Part shown: in pieces, positions 54,528-63,750 of the stretch
Numbering within the stretch: the stretch's first letter is position 1
Layout of the letters: every line of letters starts with the position of its first letter
Assembly: GCF_013044135.1 (NCBI RefSeq)
Contig: NZ_JABEPP010000002.1
Span: forward strand, 806,001 to 870,000
From: Enterovirga aerilata
GTDB taxonomy: Bacteria > Pseudomonadota > Alphaproteobacteria > Rhizobiales > Beijerinckiaceae
Direction of reading: 5' to 3'
Length of the DNA stretch: 64,000 nt
Made by a program: the position numbers and the translations under genes
Notes under the pieces: model-generated
The model's input: only the letters and a program-made list of their open reading frames with translations
The model's database searches: none
What the model was told of the DNA's origin: nothing

Positions 54528-54729
54528 CTTGTCCCCGTTTCATTTGGCCGGAAAATGTCCGCTCGCCGGCGGCCCGAAACCCCGGCCACAGGATCGGCGA
54601 CACCGCCGACGCCCGCCCGAGATAGTTGCCGGTGCAAACCTGCATTTTTGCCCCTGGTCAAGCCCCGGGACGGCCGGGAGGCTCCCTAGCACAGCGTCCT
54701 GACGGTGACGAGGGCGGCCGGCAGCCGGC

Positions 54730-55467
54730 TCACAGGCGGGCCATGCCGCCGTTCACATGCAGTGTATGGCCCGTGACATAGGCGGCTTCAGCCGAGGCGA
54801 GATAGACGACCGCGGCCGCAACGTCGCCGACCGTGCCGAGCCGCGCCATCGGGATCGTCCCGAGGAGCCCGGCCTTCTGGGCCTCCGTCAGACCGTCCGT
54901 CATCGGCGATTCGATGAAGCCCGGCGCGACGCAATTCACCGTGATGCCGCGGGCGGCGACCTCGGCCGCGAGGGCCTTCGTCATCCCGACAAGCCCCGCC
55001 TTCGAGGCCGCGTAGTTGACCTGGCCGGGATTGCCGATCGCGCCGACGACCGACCCGATATTGACGATGCGGCCGTAGCGGCGGCGCATCATCCCCTTCA
55101 CGGCCGCGCGCGAGAGGCGGAAGGCGGCCGTGAGATTGACGGAGATGACCGTCTCCCACTCCTCGTCCTTCATGCGCAGGAGGAGATTGTCCCGCGTCAC
55201 GCCCGCATTGTTGACCAGGATGTCCAGACCGCCCATCGCGGCCTCGGCGGCAGGCACCAGCGCCTCAACCGAATCCATCTCTCCCAGATCGGCGGAGGCG
55301 ACGTGGACGCGCTCGCCGAGCGCCGTCGCAAGCTCGTCCAGAGCCGATTGCCGGGTGCCGGACAGAGCGACCGTCGCGCCGCGGGCGTGGAGGGCCCGGG
55401 CGACCGCGCCTCCGATGCCACCGGTCGCGCCGGTCACCAGGGCCTTGCGGCCGTCGAGATCGAACAT
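54730..55467 (-). CDS. fabG: 3-oxoacyl-ACP reductase
   Basis: Reduces beta-ketoacyl-ACP with NADPH, a short-chain dehydrogenase. The chosen ATG at 55467 gives exactly 245 residues, the usual FabG length, starting MFDLDGRKALVTGATGGIGG. NNAGVTRDNLLLRMK, the catalytic serine in NIGSVVGAIGNPGQVNYAASKAG with Tyr and Lys, and GFIESPMTDGL are typical. A GTG at 55479 overlapping the fabD stop is an alternative. The 202-base gap to acpP has no gene. Confidence 0.96.
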   Translation of the reverse strand: MFDLDGRKALVTGATGGIGGAVARALHARGATVALSGTRQSALDELATALGERVHVASADLGEMDSVEALVPAAEAAMGGLDILVNNAGVTRDNLLLRMKDEEWETVISVNLTAAFRLSRAAVKGMMRRRYGRIVNIGSVVGAIGNPGQVNYAASKAGLVGMTKALAAEVAARGITVNCVAPGFIESPMTDGLTEAQKAGLLGTIPMARLGTVGDVAAAVVYLASAEAAYVTGHTLHVNGGMARL

Positions 55468-55475
55468 AGCGTCGC

Positions 55476-56420
55476 TCACGCTGTGAGAAGAGGCCGAACG
55501 GCCTCGAGGTCGCCGGGCTGCCCGAAGGAGGTGGCCTTCGCACCCGGGGCGATGCGCTTGACCAGCCCGGCCAGGACCTTGCCGGCCCCGACCTCGACGA
55601 AGACGTCCACGCCGTCCCGAGCGATGCGGTCGACGCTCTCGCGCCAGCGAACGGTTCCGGTCACCTGGCGCACGAGCGCGTCTCTGATCGCCTCCGGATC
55701 GCTGATCGGCGCCGCCTCGATATTGGCGACCACCGGCACGGCTGGAGCCGAGATCGCGACCCCGGCGAGCGCTTCGCGCATCGCGTCTGCGGCGGGCGCC
55801 ATCAGCGCACAGTGGAAGGGCGCGGAAACCGGCAGCATCACGGCCCGACGCGCACCTCTGCCCTGCGCGATGCTCACCGCGCGCTGCACGGCCGCGGCGT
55901 GGCCCGAGACGACCACCTGCCCCGGCCCGTTGTCGTTGGCGACGTCGCAGACCTGGTCCTGCGCTGCCTCTCGCGCGATCGCCTCCACGGGCTCGCGGTC
56001 CAGCCCCAGGAGCGCTGCCATCGCGCCTTGCCCGACCGGAACCGCCCTCTGCATGGCCTCTCCACGGATGCGGAGCAGCCGCGCCGCATCCCCGACGCCG
56101 AGGCAGCCTGCGGCAACCAACGCCGAGTACTCGCCGAGGGAATGCCCGGCCACGAAGGCCACGTCGCGCGTGAGATCGAGGCCGAGCTCGGCCTGGAGGA
56201 CCCGCAGCGCGGCGACGCTCACCGCCATGAGGGCCGGCTGAGCATTGGCCGTGAGGTTGATCTCGTCAGCGGGGCCGTCGCGCATCAGGCCGGAGAGATT
56301 CTGCCCGAGTGTCTGGTCGACCTCGTCCAGCACCGCGCGGGCGGCGGGGTACGCATCGGCCAGCGCCTGTCCCATTCCGACGGCCTGACTGCCCTGCCCC
56401 GGGAAGATGAGTGCTCGCAT
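55476..56420 (-). CDS. fabD: Malonyl-CoA:ACP transacylase
   Basis: Transfers malonyl groups from CoA to ACP. The 314-residue protein has ALIFPGQGSQAVGMGQAL, the nucleophile Ser94 in VAGHSLGEYSALVAAG, the arginine in LLRIRGEAMQRAVP and the histidine in PVSAPFHCALM. It is the first gene of the minus-strand fab cluster, divergent from rpoZ, with 213 bases between them. A malonyl-CoA synthetase-like gene lies at 59387. Confidence 0.96.
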   Translation of the reverse strand: MRALIFPGQGSQAVGMGQALADAYPAARAVLDEVDQTLGQNLSGLMRDGPADEINLTANAQPALMAVSVAALRVLQAELGLDLTRDVAFVAGHSLGEYSALVAAGCLGVGDAARLLRIRGEAMQRAVPVGQGAMAALLGLDREPVEAIAREAAQDQVCDVANDNGPGQVVVSGHAAAVQRAVSIAQGRGARRAVMLPVSAPFHCALMAPAADAMREALAGVAISAPAVPVVANIEAAPISDPEAIRDALVRQVTGTVRWRESVDRIARDGVDVFVEVGAGKVLAGLVKRIAPGAKATSFGQPGDLEAVRPLLTA

Positions 56421-56633
56421 GCGTCCCTGTTTCCGCCCTGAAGTTGCGCGCGAGGTCGCATCGGGCTCCGCGCAGAGTCAAGCGGAAGCGCGTCACGGTT
56501 GCGCGGCCTGCCACCTCCGCCAACGCCGCCAGCGCCCGTCGGCTTCTCTCCTCCGCCTCTCGCCTTGCAGTTCAGGGCCGGCCGCGCTATCTGTCGATCA
56601 TCCCCATTAGTGCGAAGTGCAAGGAGCCGCCGC

Positions 56634-57035
56634 ATGGCGCGCGTCACTGTCGAGGATTGTATCGACAAGGTCGAGAACCGGTTCGAGCTGGTGCTGCTCG
56701 CCAGCCACCGCGCCCGGATGATCTCGCAGGGAGCGGCTCTGACCATCGACCGCGACCGCGACAAGAACCCGGTGGTGGCTCTGCGCGAGATCGCCGAGGA
56801 GACGATCACGCCGGAGGACCTGAAGGAGCAGCTCATCCACTCGCTGCAGAAATATGTCGAGGTCGACGAGCCGGAGGCCGAGGCCGTGCCGATGATCAGC
56901 GGCACGACCGTGCTCGCCCCCTCGTCCGCCGTGGACGATACCGACGTCCAGTTCGACAAGATGAGCGAGGAGGATCTCCTGCGCGGCCTCGAAGGGCTGG
57001 TTCCCCCCGCCGAGACGGAGGAGGACGAGGGCTGA
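56634..57035 (+). CDS. rpoZ: RNA polymerase omega subunit
   Basis: The small assembly subunit of RNA polymerase, which in many proteobacteria forms a (p)ppGpp binding site. The 133-residue protein starts [20 protein letters not shown], followed by [13 protein letters not shown] and [12 protein letters not shown]; the C-terminal half is acidic, as in alphaproteobacteria. AAGGAG precedes the ATG at 56634. It is followed by a terminator and then by the rsh gene, the usual neighbour. Confidence 0.97.
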   Translation: MARVTVEDCIDKVENRFELVLLASHRARMISQGAALTIDRDRDKNPVVALREIAEETITPEDLKEQLIHSLQKYVEVDEPEAEAVPMISGTTVLAPSSAVDDTDVQFDKMSEEDLLRGLEGLVPPAETEEDEG

Positions 57036-57060
57036 GCCTCTCGACCGATCCGATGCGATC

Positions 57061-57091
57061 AAGCCCGGCCGCTCGGTCGGGCTTTTCTTTT
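57061..57091 (+). terminator. Rho-independent terminator after rpoZ
   Basis: AAGCCCG pairs with CGGGCTT across a 10-base loop that can itself pair partly (GGCCGCTCGGT), followed by TTTTCTTTT. It lies 26 bases after the rpoZ stop, so rsh downstream probably has its own promoter. Confidence 0.85.
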
Positions 57092-57200
57092 GCTCGCCCG
57101 CATCCAGGCGCACCGGCCTGCAGTCTTGCCTTGCAAAGAGCAGCATCGCTGACCGATATCGGAGGCATGCAACCAGAGATGATGAGGCCCTGAACTCTCG

Positions 57201-59375
57201 ATGATGCGTCAGGTCGAGCTCGTCGAGCGGGTCAAGCGTTACGACCCGGCGGCCGACGAAGCTCTGCTCAATCGGGCCTATGTCTATGCCATGATGGCGC
57301 ACGGGAGCCAGAAGCGTGCTTCCGGCGATCCCTTCGTGGCGCATCCGCTCGAGGTCGCGGCGATCCTGACGGACATGCGGCTCGACTGCGCGACCATCGT
57401 CGCGGCCGTCCTGCACGACACGATCGAGGATACGGGCGCCACCCTCGACGAGATCAACCGCCTGTTCGGGCCGGAGATCGGGTCGCTGGTGGACGGGCTG
57501 ACCAAGCTGAAGAAGCTGGACCTCGTCTCCAAGCAGGCCGCGCAGGGGGAGAATTTCCGCAAGCTGCTGCTCGCCATCGCGGCCGATCTTCGCGTCCTCC
57601 TCGTCAAGCTCGCCGACCGCCTGCACAACATGCGCACGCTCGGCTTCATGCCGCCGGAGAAGCGCCGGCGCATCGCCGAGGAAACACTCGAGATCTATGC
57701 GCCGCTCGCCGGCCGCATGGGCATCCAGGAGATCCGGGACGAGCTCGAGGAGCTCGCCTTCAAGACCCTCAATCCCGAGGCCTACGACACGATCAACCGA
57801 CGCCTGAAGGAGCTGACGGAACGCAATGTCGGCCTCGTGGACGAGATCGAGAGCGCACTGAAGGAGAAGCTGGCCGCCAAGGGCGTCCAGGCGAAGGTGA
57901 TCGGGCGGCAGAAGAGGGTCTATTCGGTCTGGCGCAAGATGGAGCGCAAGTCGCTCGCCTTCGAGCAGCTGTCCGACGTCTACGGCTTCCGCATCCTCGT
58001 CGATACGATCGGCGACTGCTACCAGGCCCTCGGAATCGTCCATACCGCCTGGCCGATGGTTCCCGGCCGCTTCAAGGACTACATCTCGACGCCCAAGCAG
58101 AACGACTACCGCTCGCTCCACACCACCGTCATCGGGCCGCAATCGCAGCGCGTGGAGCTGCAGATCCGCACTCCCGAGATGGACGAGGTCGCCGAATACG
58201 GCATTGCGGCGCATGCCCTGTACAAGGAGGGCGTGACGTCCGGCGCGCAGCTCGGAGCGGAGAGCCGCGCCTACCAGTGGCTGCGCCGCACGGTCGAGCT
58301 CCTGGCAGAGGGCGACAGCCCGGAGGAGTTCCTCGAACATACCAAGCTCGAGCTCTTCCACGACCAGGTCTTCTGCTTCACGCCGAAGGGCCGGCTCATC
58401 GCCCTGCCGCGCGGCGCGACCGCCATCGACTTCGCGTATGCGGTGCATACGGATGTCGGAAACTCGGCCGTCGGCGCGAAGATCAACGGCCGCATGTCGC
58501 CGCTGTTCAACGAGCTGCAGAACGGGGACGAGGTGGAGATCGTCCGCGCCGACGGGCAGATACCGCCGCCAGCCTGGGAGGGGCTCGTTGCGACCGGCAA
58601 GGCCCGCGCGGCGATCCGCCGGGCAACCCGCGCCTCGGTGCGCAAGCAATATGCGGGGCTCGGCCGCCAGATCCTGGAACGCGCCTTCCAGCGCGCCGGC
58701 AAGGCCTTCTCCGACGACAAGCTGAAGGCCGCCCTGCCCCGCCTGGCCCGCTCCTCCATCGAGGACGTGCTCTCGGCCGTGGGCCGCGGCGAGATGTTCT
58801 CGGGCGACGTGGTGCGCGGGGTCTATCCGGACTACAAGGAGGAGCGCCGGACGGTCGGCGAGGCGCGCGAGGAGGCGCGTTCGGGGACGCCCGGACCCAA
58901 CGGCCAGAGCGCCCCGTCCGCCAACGCGATTCCGATCCGCGGCATCGACTCGGACCTGCCGATCCGCTTCGCCCCGAATGGCGGCGCGGTGCCCGGCGAT
59001 CGCATCGTCGGCATCCTCACCAAGGGCGAGGGCGTGACGATCTATCCGATCCAGAGCCCGGCGCTCGCGGCTTTCGACAACGATCCCGAGAGCTGGATCG
59101 ACGTGCGCTGGGACGTCGAGCCAGGCCAGGGCCGCCGCTTTCCGAGCCGGCTCGCGCTGCAATCGATCAACGAGCCGGGAAGCCTTGCGACGATCGCGCA
59201 GGTCATCGCCGACCATGACGGCAACATCGAGAACGTATCGATGAAGCGGCGCACGCCCGATTTCACCGAGGTCACGATCGATCTCTCGGTCTTCGACCTG
59301 AAGCATCTGAACGCGATCGTGTCCGAGCTCCGCGCCAAGCCGGCCGTCAGCAAGGTCGAGCGCGTGCTCTCCTGA
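57201..59375 (+). CDS. rsh: Bifunctional (p)ppGpp synthetase/hydrolase, RelA/SpoT homologue
   Basis: A full-length Rsh enzyme of 724 residues that makes and breaks (p)ppGpp. The HD hydrolase domain has FVAHPLEVAAIL and the metal-binding VAAVLHDTIEDTGA (about 70-80), and GENFRKLLLAIAADLRVLLVKLADRLHNMRTL. The synthetase domain has GRQKRVYSVWRKMERKSLAFEQL and YGFRILVDT, then DYISTPKQNDYRSLHTTV. TGS (VFCFTPKGRLIALPRGATAIDFAYAVHT) and a C-terminal ACT domain complete it. Both catalytic domains look intact, so it is the single bifunctional Rsh typical of alphaproteobacteria. Confidence 0.96.
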   Translation: MMRQVELVERVKRYDPAADEALLNRAYVYAMMAHGSQKRASGDPFVAHPLEVAAILTDMRLDCATIVAAVLHDTIEDTGATLDEINRLFGPEIGSLVDGLTKLKKLDLVSKQAAQGENFRKLLLAIAADLRVLLVKLADRLHNMRTLGFMPPEKRRRIAEETLEIYAPLAGRMGIQEIRDELEELAFKTLNPEAYDTINRRLKELTERNVGLVDEIESALKEKLAAKGVQAKVIGRQKRVYSVWRKMERKSLAFEQLSDVYGFRILVDTIGDCYQALGIVHTAWPMVPGRFKDYISTPKQNDYRSLHTTVIGPQSQRVELQIRTPEMDEVAEYGIAAHALYKEGVTSGAQLGAESRAYQWLRRTVELLAEGDSPEEFLEHTKLELFHDQVFCFTPKGRLIALPRGATAIDFAYAVHTDVGNSAVGAKINGRMSPLFNELQNGDEVEIVRADGQIPPPAWEGLVATGKARAAIRRATRASVRKQYAGLGRQILERAFQRAGKAFSDDKLKAALPRLARSSIEDVLSAVGRGEMFSGDVVRGVYPDYKEERRTVGEAREEARSGTPGPNGQSAPSANAIPIRGIDSDLPIRFAPNGGAVPGDRIVGILTKGEGVTIYPIQSPALAAFDNDPESWIDVRWDVEPGQGRRFPSRLALQSINEPGSLATIAQVIADHDGNIENVSMKRRTPDFTEVTIDLSVFDLKHLNAIVSELRAKPAVSKVERVLS

Positions 59376-59386
59376 CCAGGCGGAGC

Positions 59387-60904
59387 TCAGGCGCCGCCGT
59401 AAAGGCCCGCGTTCTCCTGGCGAAGCACGTTCTTCTGCACCTTGCCCATCGTGTTCCGGGGCAGGTCGTCCACGAAGAGGACGCGCTTGGGCAGCTTGAA
59501 CTTGGCGAGGCGCCCTTCCAGTGCGGCGAGCACCGCGGCTTCGTCGATCGCGGCGTCCTTCTCCTTCACGACCACCGCCGTCACGCCTTCCCCGAAATCG
59601 GGATGCGGCACGCCGATGACGGCGCTCTCGACGACCCCGGGCAGGAGGTCGATCTCGGTCTCGACCTCCTTCGGGTAGACGTTGAAGCCGCCCGTGATGA
59701 TCAGGTCCTTGCCGCGCCCGACGATGTGGACATAGCCGCGCTCGTCGACCTTCCCGAGATCGCCCGTGATGAAGAAGCCGTCCGGCTTGATCTCGGCCGC
59801 GGTCTTCTCCGGCATGCGCCAGTAGCCCTTGAACACGTTGGGGCCGCGCACCTCAATCATGCCGACCTCGCCCGCCGGGAGGTCCTCGCCCGTGTCGGGG
59901 TTCACCACCCGGATCTCGACCTCCGGTAGCGGGAACCCGACCGTGCCGGCGATCCGGTCGCCGTCATAGGGGTTGGAGGTGTTCATCCCGGTCTCGGTCA
60001 TGCCGTAGCGCTCGAGGATGGCGTGGCCGGTCTTCTCCCTCCACTCGCGATGGGTTTCGGCCAGAAGCGGTGCGGAGCCCGACACGAAGAGGCGCATATG
60101 CGCGGTCGCCTCCTTCGTCAGCCCCGGATGCCTGAGGAGCCGCGTATAGAAGGTCGGCACGCCCATCATCACGGTGGCCCGCGGCATGAGGCGCATGATC
60201 TCGTCGGGATCGAAGCGCGGGCAGAAGATCATGGACGCGTCGGAGAGGAGAGTGACGTTCGACGCCACGAAGAGCCCGTGCGTGTGGTAGATGGGCAGCG
60301 CGTGCAGCAGCACGTCCTGCGAGGTGAAGCGCCAGTAGTCCTTCAGCGTCAGCGCGTTGGAGACGAGATTGCCGTGCGTCAGCATCGCGCCCTTGGACCG
60401 GCCGGTCGTGCCGGAGGTGTAGAGGATGGCCGCGAGGTCGTCCTCGCCGACGATCGCCGTCGGGAAGGCTCGTGAATCGCCTTTGGCGAGATCGGCCAGC
60501 GAGCCCCTGCCCTCCCTGTCGAGCGTCTCGAGTGCGGCCTTTGCGCGCTCTGCAACCGGGGCGAGCCCCTCGCGCTTGGCCGGGTCGCAGACCACGAGCG
60601 CCGGCTCGGCATCGCCGATGAAGTATTCGAGCTCGGTGAGGGTGTAGGCGGTGTTGAGAGGGAGGTAGACGGCTCCCGCACGCACGCATGCGAGATAGAG
60701 GATCAGCGCCTCGACCGACTTCTCGACCTGGACGGCGACGCGGTCCCCCGGCTTCACGCCGCGATCCGCAAGCGCGTTCGCCAGGCGCCCGGATTCGAGG
60801 ATCACGTCCTCATAGGTATAGCGCTGCCCGGCGCTCGTCTCGATCGCGACCTTGCTCGTATCCGCGATGGCGTCGGAGATGCGCTGGAAGATATTGGCGT
60901 TCAT
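59387..60904 (-). CDS. matB: Malonyl-CoA synthetase-like acyl-CoA ligase
   Basis: An AMP-forming acyl-CoA ligase, 505 residues, best matching malonyl-CoA synthetase. Motif A is ILYTSGTTGRSKGAMLTHGN, then ALPIYHTHGLFVA, the ERYGMTETGMNTSNPYDGDR motif characteristic of MatB, GFFITGDLGKVDERGYV and the catalytic-lysine end PRNTMGKVQKNVLR. No malonyl-CoA decarboxylase or malonate transporter is adjacent, so specificity is likely but not proven. The ATG at 60904 fits the family start; an upstream in-frame ATG adds only 11 residues. It converges with rsh. Confidence 0.8.
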   Translation of the reverse strand: MNANIFQRISDAIADTSKVAIETSAGQRYTYEDVILESGRLANALADRGVKPGDRVAVQVEKSVEALILYLACVRAGAVYLPLNTAYTLTELEYFIGDAEPALVVCDPAKREGLAPVAERAKAALETLDREGRGSLADLAKGDSRAFPTAIVGEDDLAAILYTSGTTGRSKGAMLTHGNLVSNALTLKDYWRFTSQDVLLHALPIYHTHGLFVASNVTLLSDASMIFCPRFDPDEIMRLMPRATVMMGVPTFYTRLLRHPGLTKEATAHMRLFVSGSAPLLAETHREWREKTGHAILERYGMTETGMNTSNPYDGDRIAGTVGFPLPEVEIRVVNPDTGEDLPAGEVGMIEVRGPNVFKGYWRMPEKTAAEIKPDGFFITGDLGKVDERGYVHIVGRGKDLIITGGFNVYPKEVETEIDLLPGVVESAVIGVPHPDFGEGVTAVVVKEKDAAIDEAAVLAALEGRLAKFKLPKRVLFVDDLPRNTMGKVQKNVLRQENAGLYGGA

Positions 60905-61062
60905 GGGGCTGAGGGTGCTTTCGTCCGGGCAGCGCACGGCCCGAGCCAGGTAGCCGGGCGCCCGGCTTTACCTGCCCGGGACGGTCGCGCGCAAGAAACG
61001 AAGCCTGTCCGCCCGCACGACCTGAGCGGAACAGCTTCGGGCGATCCGACTTGACTCGGGCC

Positions 61063-63747
61063 ATGGCCAAGCTTGCCGCCTATCTCGCCAAGCGCGACTT
61101 CGAGAAAACCCCGGAGCCGAAGGGCGGTCCGGCGAAGGATTCGGGGAATTCCTTCGTCATCCAGAAACACGCCGCGACCCGCCTCCATTACGATCTGCGG
61201 CTCGAGCTCGACGGCGTGATGCTGAGCTGGGCCGTGACCAAGGGACCGAGTCTAATCCTGGGCGAGAAGCGGCTCGCGGTGCATGTCGAGGACCACCCGA
61301 TCGAGTACAACGGCTTCGAGGGGACCATCCCGAAGGGCCAGTATGGCGGCGGGACGGTGCTCATCTGGGACCGCGGCCGCTGGGAGCCGGAAGGCGACCC
61401 GCGTAAGGGCATGGCCAAAGGCCATCTCGACTTCCGCCTGGATGGCGAGAAGCTGCACGGCCGCTTCCACCTGGTCCGGCTGAAGCCGCGGCCGCGCGAG
61501 AAGCAGGAGGCCTGGCTTCTCATCAAGTCGGACGACGAGTTCGCCCGGCATCCGGGCGATCCCGACATCCTGGAGGAGATGCCGCTCTCGGTCGCCACAG
61601 GCCGCAGCCTCGACGAGATCGCGAACGACCGGAACAGCGCGGTGTGGAACTCGAACCGCGGCATGGCTGCTGAGGAGCGGAAGGAGAAGCGGGCCGAGGG
61701 TAAGACGGCCGCTAAGAAGGCCTCCCGGAAGGCCGGCGGCGAAGAGAGGAACCCGCGCGGGGACGAGGCGGCCTCCGACCCGAACGGCGAGCCTTCGCCT
61801 GACGTCGCGAAGCTCGCGAAGGGCGGCACGAAGGCGCTTATGCCGGAGACGCTGGAGCCCTGTCTGGCGACCCTCGTGGACCAGGTGCCGCGCGGGCCGA
61901 ACTGGATCCACGAGATCAAATGGGACGGCTACCGCCTGCTCGCCTTCAAGTCGGGCAAGACCGTCCGCATGCTGACCCGGCGGGGGCACGACTGGACGGC
62001 GCGGTTCCCGAACATCGCGGAGGCCGTGTCCGCCCTGCCGGTCGAGACCGCCATCCTCGACGGCGAGGCGGTGATCGTCGACGAGAACGGCGTCTCCGAC
62101 TTCTCCGCGCTGCAGAACGCGCTGTCCGACGAGCACGGGCGCGTGGCGAAGAACGCCGTCTTCTACGCCTTCGATCTCCTCTATCTCGACGGCCATGACC
62201 TGCGGACGCTGCCGCTCGAGGAGCGCAAGGCGCGGCTCGGAGCGCTCGTGCCGCCGGCGAAAGACGGGTTCCTGCGGCTCAGCGAGCATATCGAGGCCGA
62301 TGGCGCCGCGATGGTCAGGAGCGCCTGCCAACTCGGACTAGAGGGCGTGATCTCCAAGCGCCGGGACCGGCCCTATCGCTCCGGGCGCGGCGAGGACTGG
62401 CTCAAGACCAAGTGCACCGAGCGCCAGGAATTCGTGGTCGCAGGTTACGTGCCCTCGACAGTCTCCGCCCGTGCCGTCGGCTCGCTCGTGCTCGGTTACT
62501 ACGAAGGAGGCGAGCTCAAGCATGCGGGCAAGACAGGAACTGGGTTCACGGCCGAATCCGCCCGCGAAATCTACCGCAAGCTCGAACCTCTGAAGCGCGC
62601 GAGTTCCCCCTTCCCGGCGAAGCTCGCGGCGGTCGAGCGCCGGGGCGTGGTCTGGGTCGAGCCGAAGCTCGTGGCCGAGGTCGAGTTCCGGGGCTGGACC
62701 GCCGACCGCCATCTCCGGCACGCCTCGTTCAAGGGGCTACGGGACGACAAGACGGCCGACGAGGTCGTCCGCGAGGTGCCGAAGGACAAGGTGGAGGTGG
62801 AGACGGCACCGCCGCCGCGACGCGCCGCCTCGATCCGCTCGAAGTGTGGCGGCGAGGTCGCGGGCGTCGCCCTCACCCATGCCGACCGCGTTCTATGGGA
62901 CGAGGGGATCACCAAGCTCGACCTGGCCCGGTTCTACGAGGAGATCGCCGACTGGATCCTGCCGCATGTGGCGGGACGGCCGCTCTCGCTCGTGCGCTGC
63001 CCGAACGGAGCGGAGAAGGGCTGCTTCTTCCAGAAACATTCCTGGGCCGGGCTCGGCGACGCCATCCGCCGCGAGACAATCCGCGACGAGGGCGGCAAGG
63101 AAGAGGTCCTCTACGTCGAGGACATCCGGGGCATCGTCTCGCTCGTCCAGGCGAGCGTGCTGGAGATCCACCCCTGGGGCGCGACGATCGGGGACGTGGA
63201 CCGGCCGAACCGTATCACCATGGATCTCGATCCCGGCCCGGGTGTCGCCTGGACCGACGTGATAGCGGCGGCGCGCGACGTCCGTGAACGGCTCCGGGGT
63301 GTCGGGCTCGAATCCTTCGTGAAGACGACCGGCGGCAAGGGCCTGCACGTGGTGGTGCCGCTCACCCCCAAGGCGGACTGGACGGAGGCGAAGACCTTCG
63401 CCCACGCGCTGGCGCTCGCCATGGAGGCCGACGCGCCCGACCGCTACATCGCCAAGGCCTCCAAGCAGGCCCGCAAGGGGCTGATCTACGTCGACTACCT
63501 CCGCAACGGCCGCGGCGCGACCGCGATCTCCGCCTATTCGACCCGCGCGCGCCCGGGGGCACCGGTCTCGGTTCCGCTTGCCTGGTCGGAGCTGTCGCCG
63601 GACCTCGCCCCGAACCACTTCACGATCGCCAATCTCGGCGAGAGGCTCGCGAAGCTGAAGCGCGATCCCTGGGCGGAGATCACCCGGATCGACCAGCTCC
63701 TGCCTACGGCCGAGAAGCCGCGGCGGGCCAGGAAGCGCGCGGCCTGA
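61063..63747 (+). CDS. ligD: ATP-dependent DNA ligase LigD (PE-LIG-POL)
   Basis: The multifunctional end-joining ligase of bacterial NHEJ, 894 residues. Order: 3'-phosphoesterase (about 15-165, FVIQKHAATRLHYDLRLELDG and PKGQYGGGTVLIWD), a charged linker (about 195-250), the ligase (catalytic Lys286 in IHEIKWDGYRLL, ILDGEAVIVDENG, GLEGVISKRRDRPYRSGR), and the primase-like polymerase (from about 600; DLDPGPGVAW with metal aspartates at 721-723, TGGKGLHVVVPL). This is the Pseudomonas-type PE-LIG-POL order. No ku gene is in the window. The ATG at 61063 was preferred to one four codons upstream. Confidence 0.95.
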   Translation: MAKLAAYLAKRDFEKTPEPKGGPAKDSGNSFVIQKHAATRLHYDLRLELDGVMLSWAVTKGPSLILGEKRLAVHVEDHPIEYNGFEGTIPKGQYGGGTVLIWDRGRWEPEGDPRKGMAKGHLDFRLDGEKLHGRFHLVRLKPRPREKQEAWLLIKSDDEFARHPGDPDILEEMPLSVATGRSLDEIANDRNSAVWNSNRGMAAEERKEKRAEGKTAAKKASRKAGGEERNPRGDEAASDPNGEPSPDVAKLAKGGTKALMPETLEPCLATLVDQVPRGPNWIHEIKWDGYRLLAFKSGKTVRMLTRRGHDWTARFPNIAEAVSALPVETAILDGEAVIVDENGVSDFSALQNALSDEHGRVAKNAVFYAFDLLYLDGHDLRTLPLEERKARLGALVPPAKDGFLRLSEHIEADGAAMVRSACQLGLEGVISKRRDRPYRSGRGEDWLKTKCTERQEFVVAGYVPSTVSARAVGSLVLGYYEGGELKHAGKTGTGFTAESAREIYRKLEPLKRASSPFPAKLAAVERRGVVWVEPKLVAEVEFRGWTADRHLRHASFKGLRDDKTADEVVREVPKDKVEVETAPPPRRAASIRSKCGGEVAGVALTHADRVLWDEGITKLDLARFYEEIADWILPHVAGRPLSLVRCPNGAEKGCFFQKHSWAGLGDAIRRETIRDEGGKEEVLYVEDIRGIVSLVQASVLEIHPWGATIGDVDRPNRITMDLDPGPGVAWTDVIAAARDVRERLRGVGLESFVKTTGGKGLHVVVPLTPKADWTEAKTFAHALALAMEADAPDRYIAKASKQARKGLIYVDYLRNGRGATAISAYSTRARPGAPVSVPLAWSELSPDLAPNHFTIANLGERLAKLKRDPWAEITRIDQLLPTAEKPRRARKRAA

Positions 63748-63750
63748 CGG

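Noticed and set aside
56607-59306. An 899-codon minus-strand open frame opposite rsh
   Set aside because: Antisense shadow of rpoZ and rsh; no start signal and no protein-like features.
61063-63747. A local NHEJ system with Ku
   Set aside because: ligD is intact but no Ku gene is in the window, so no system can be claimed from this sequence.
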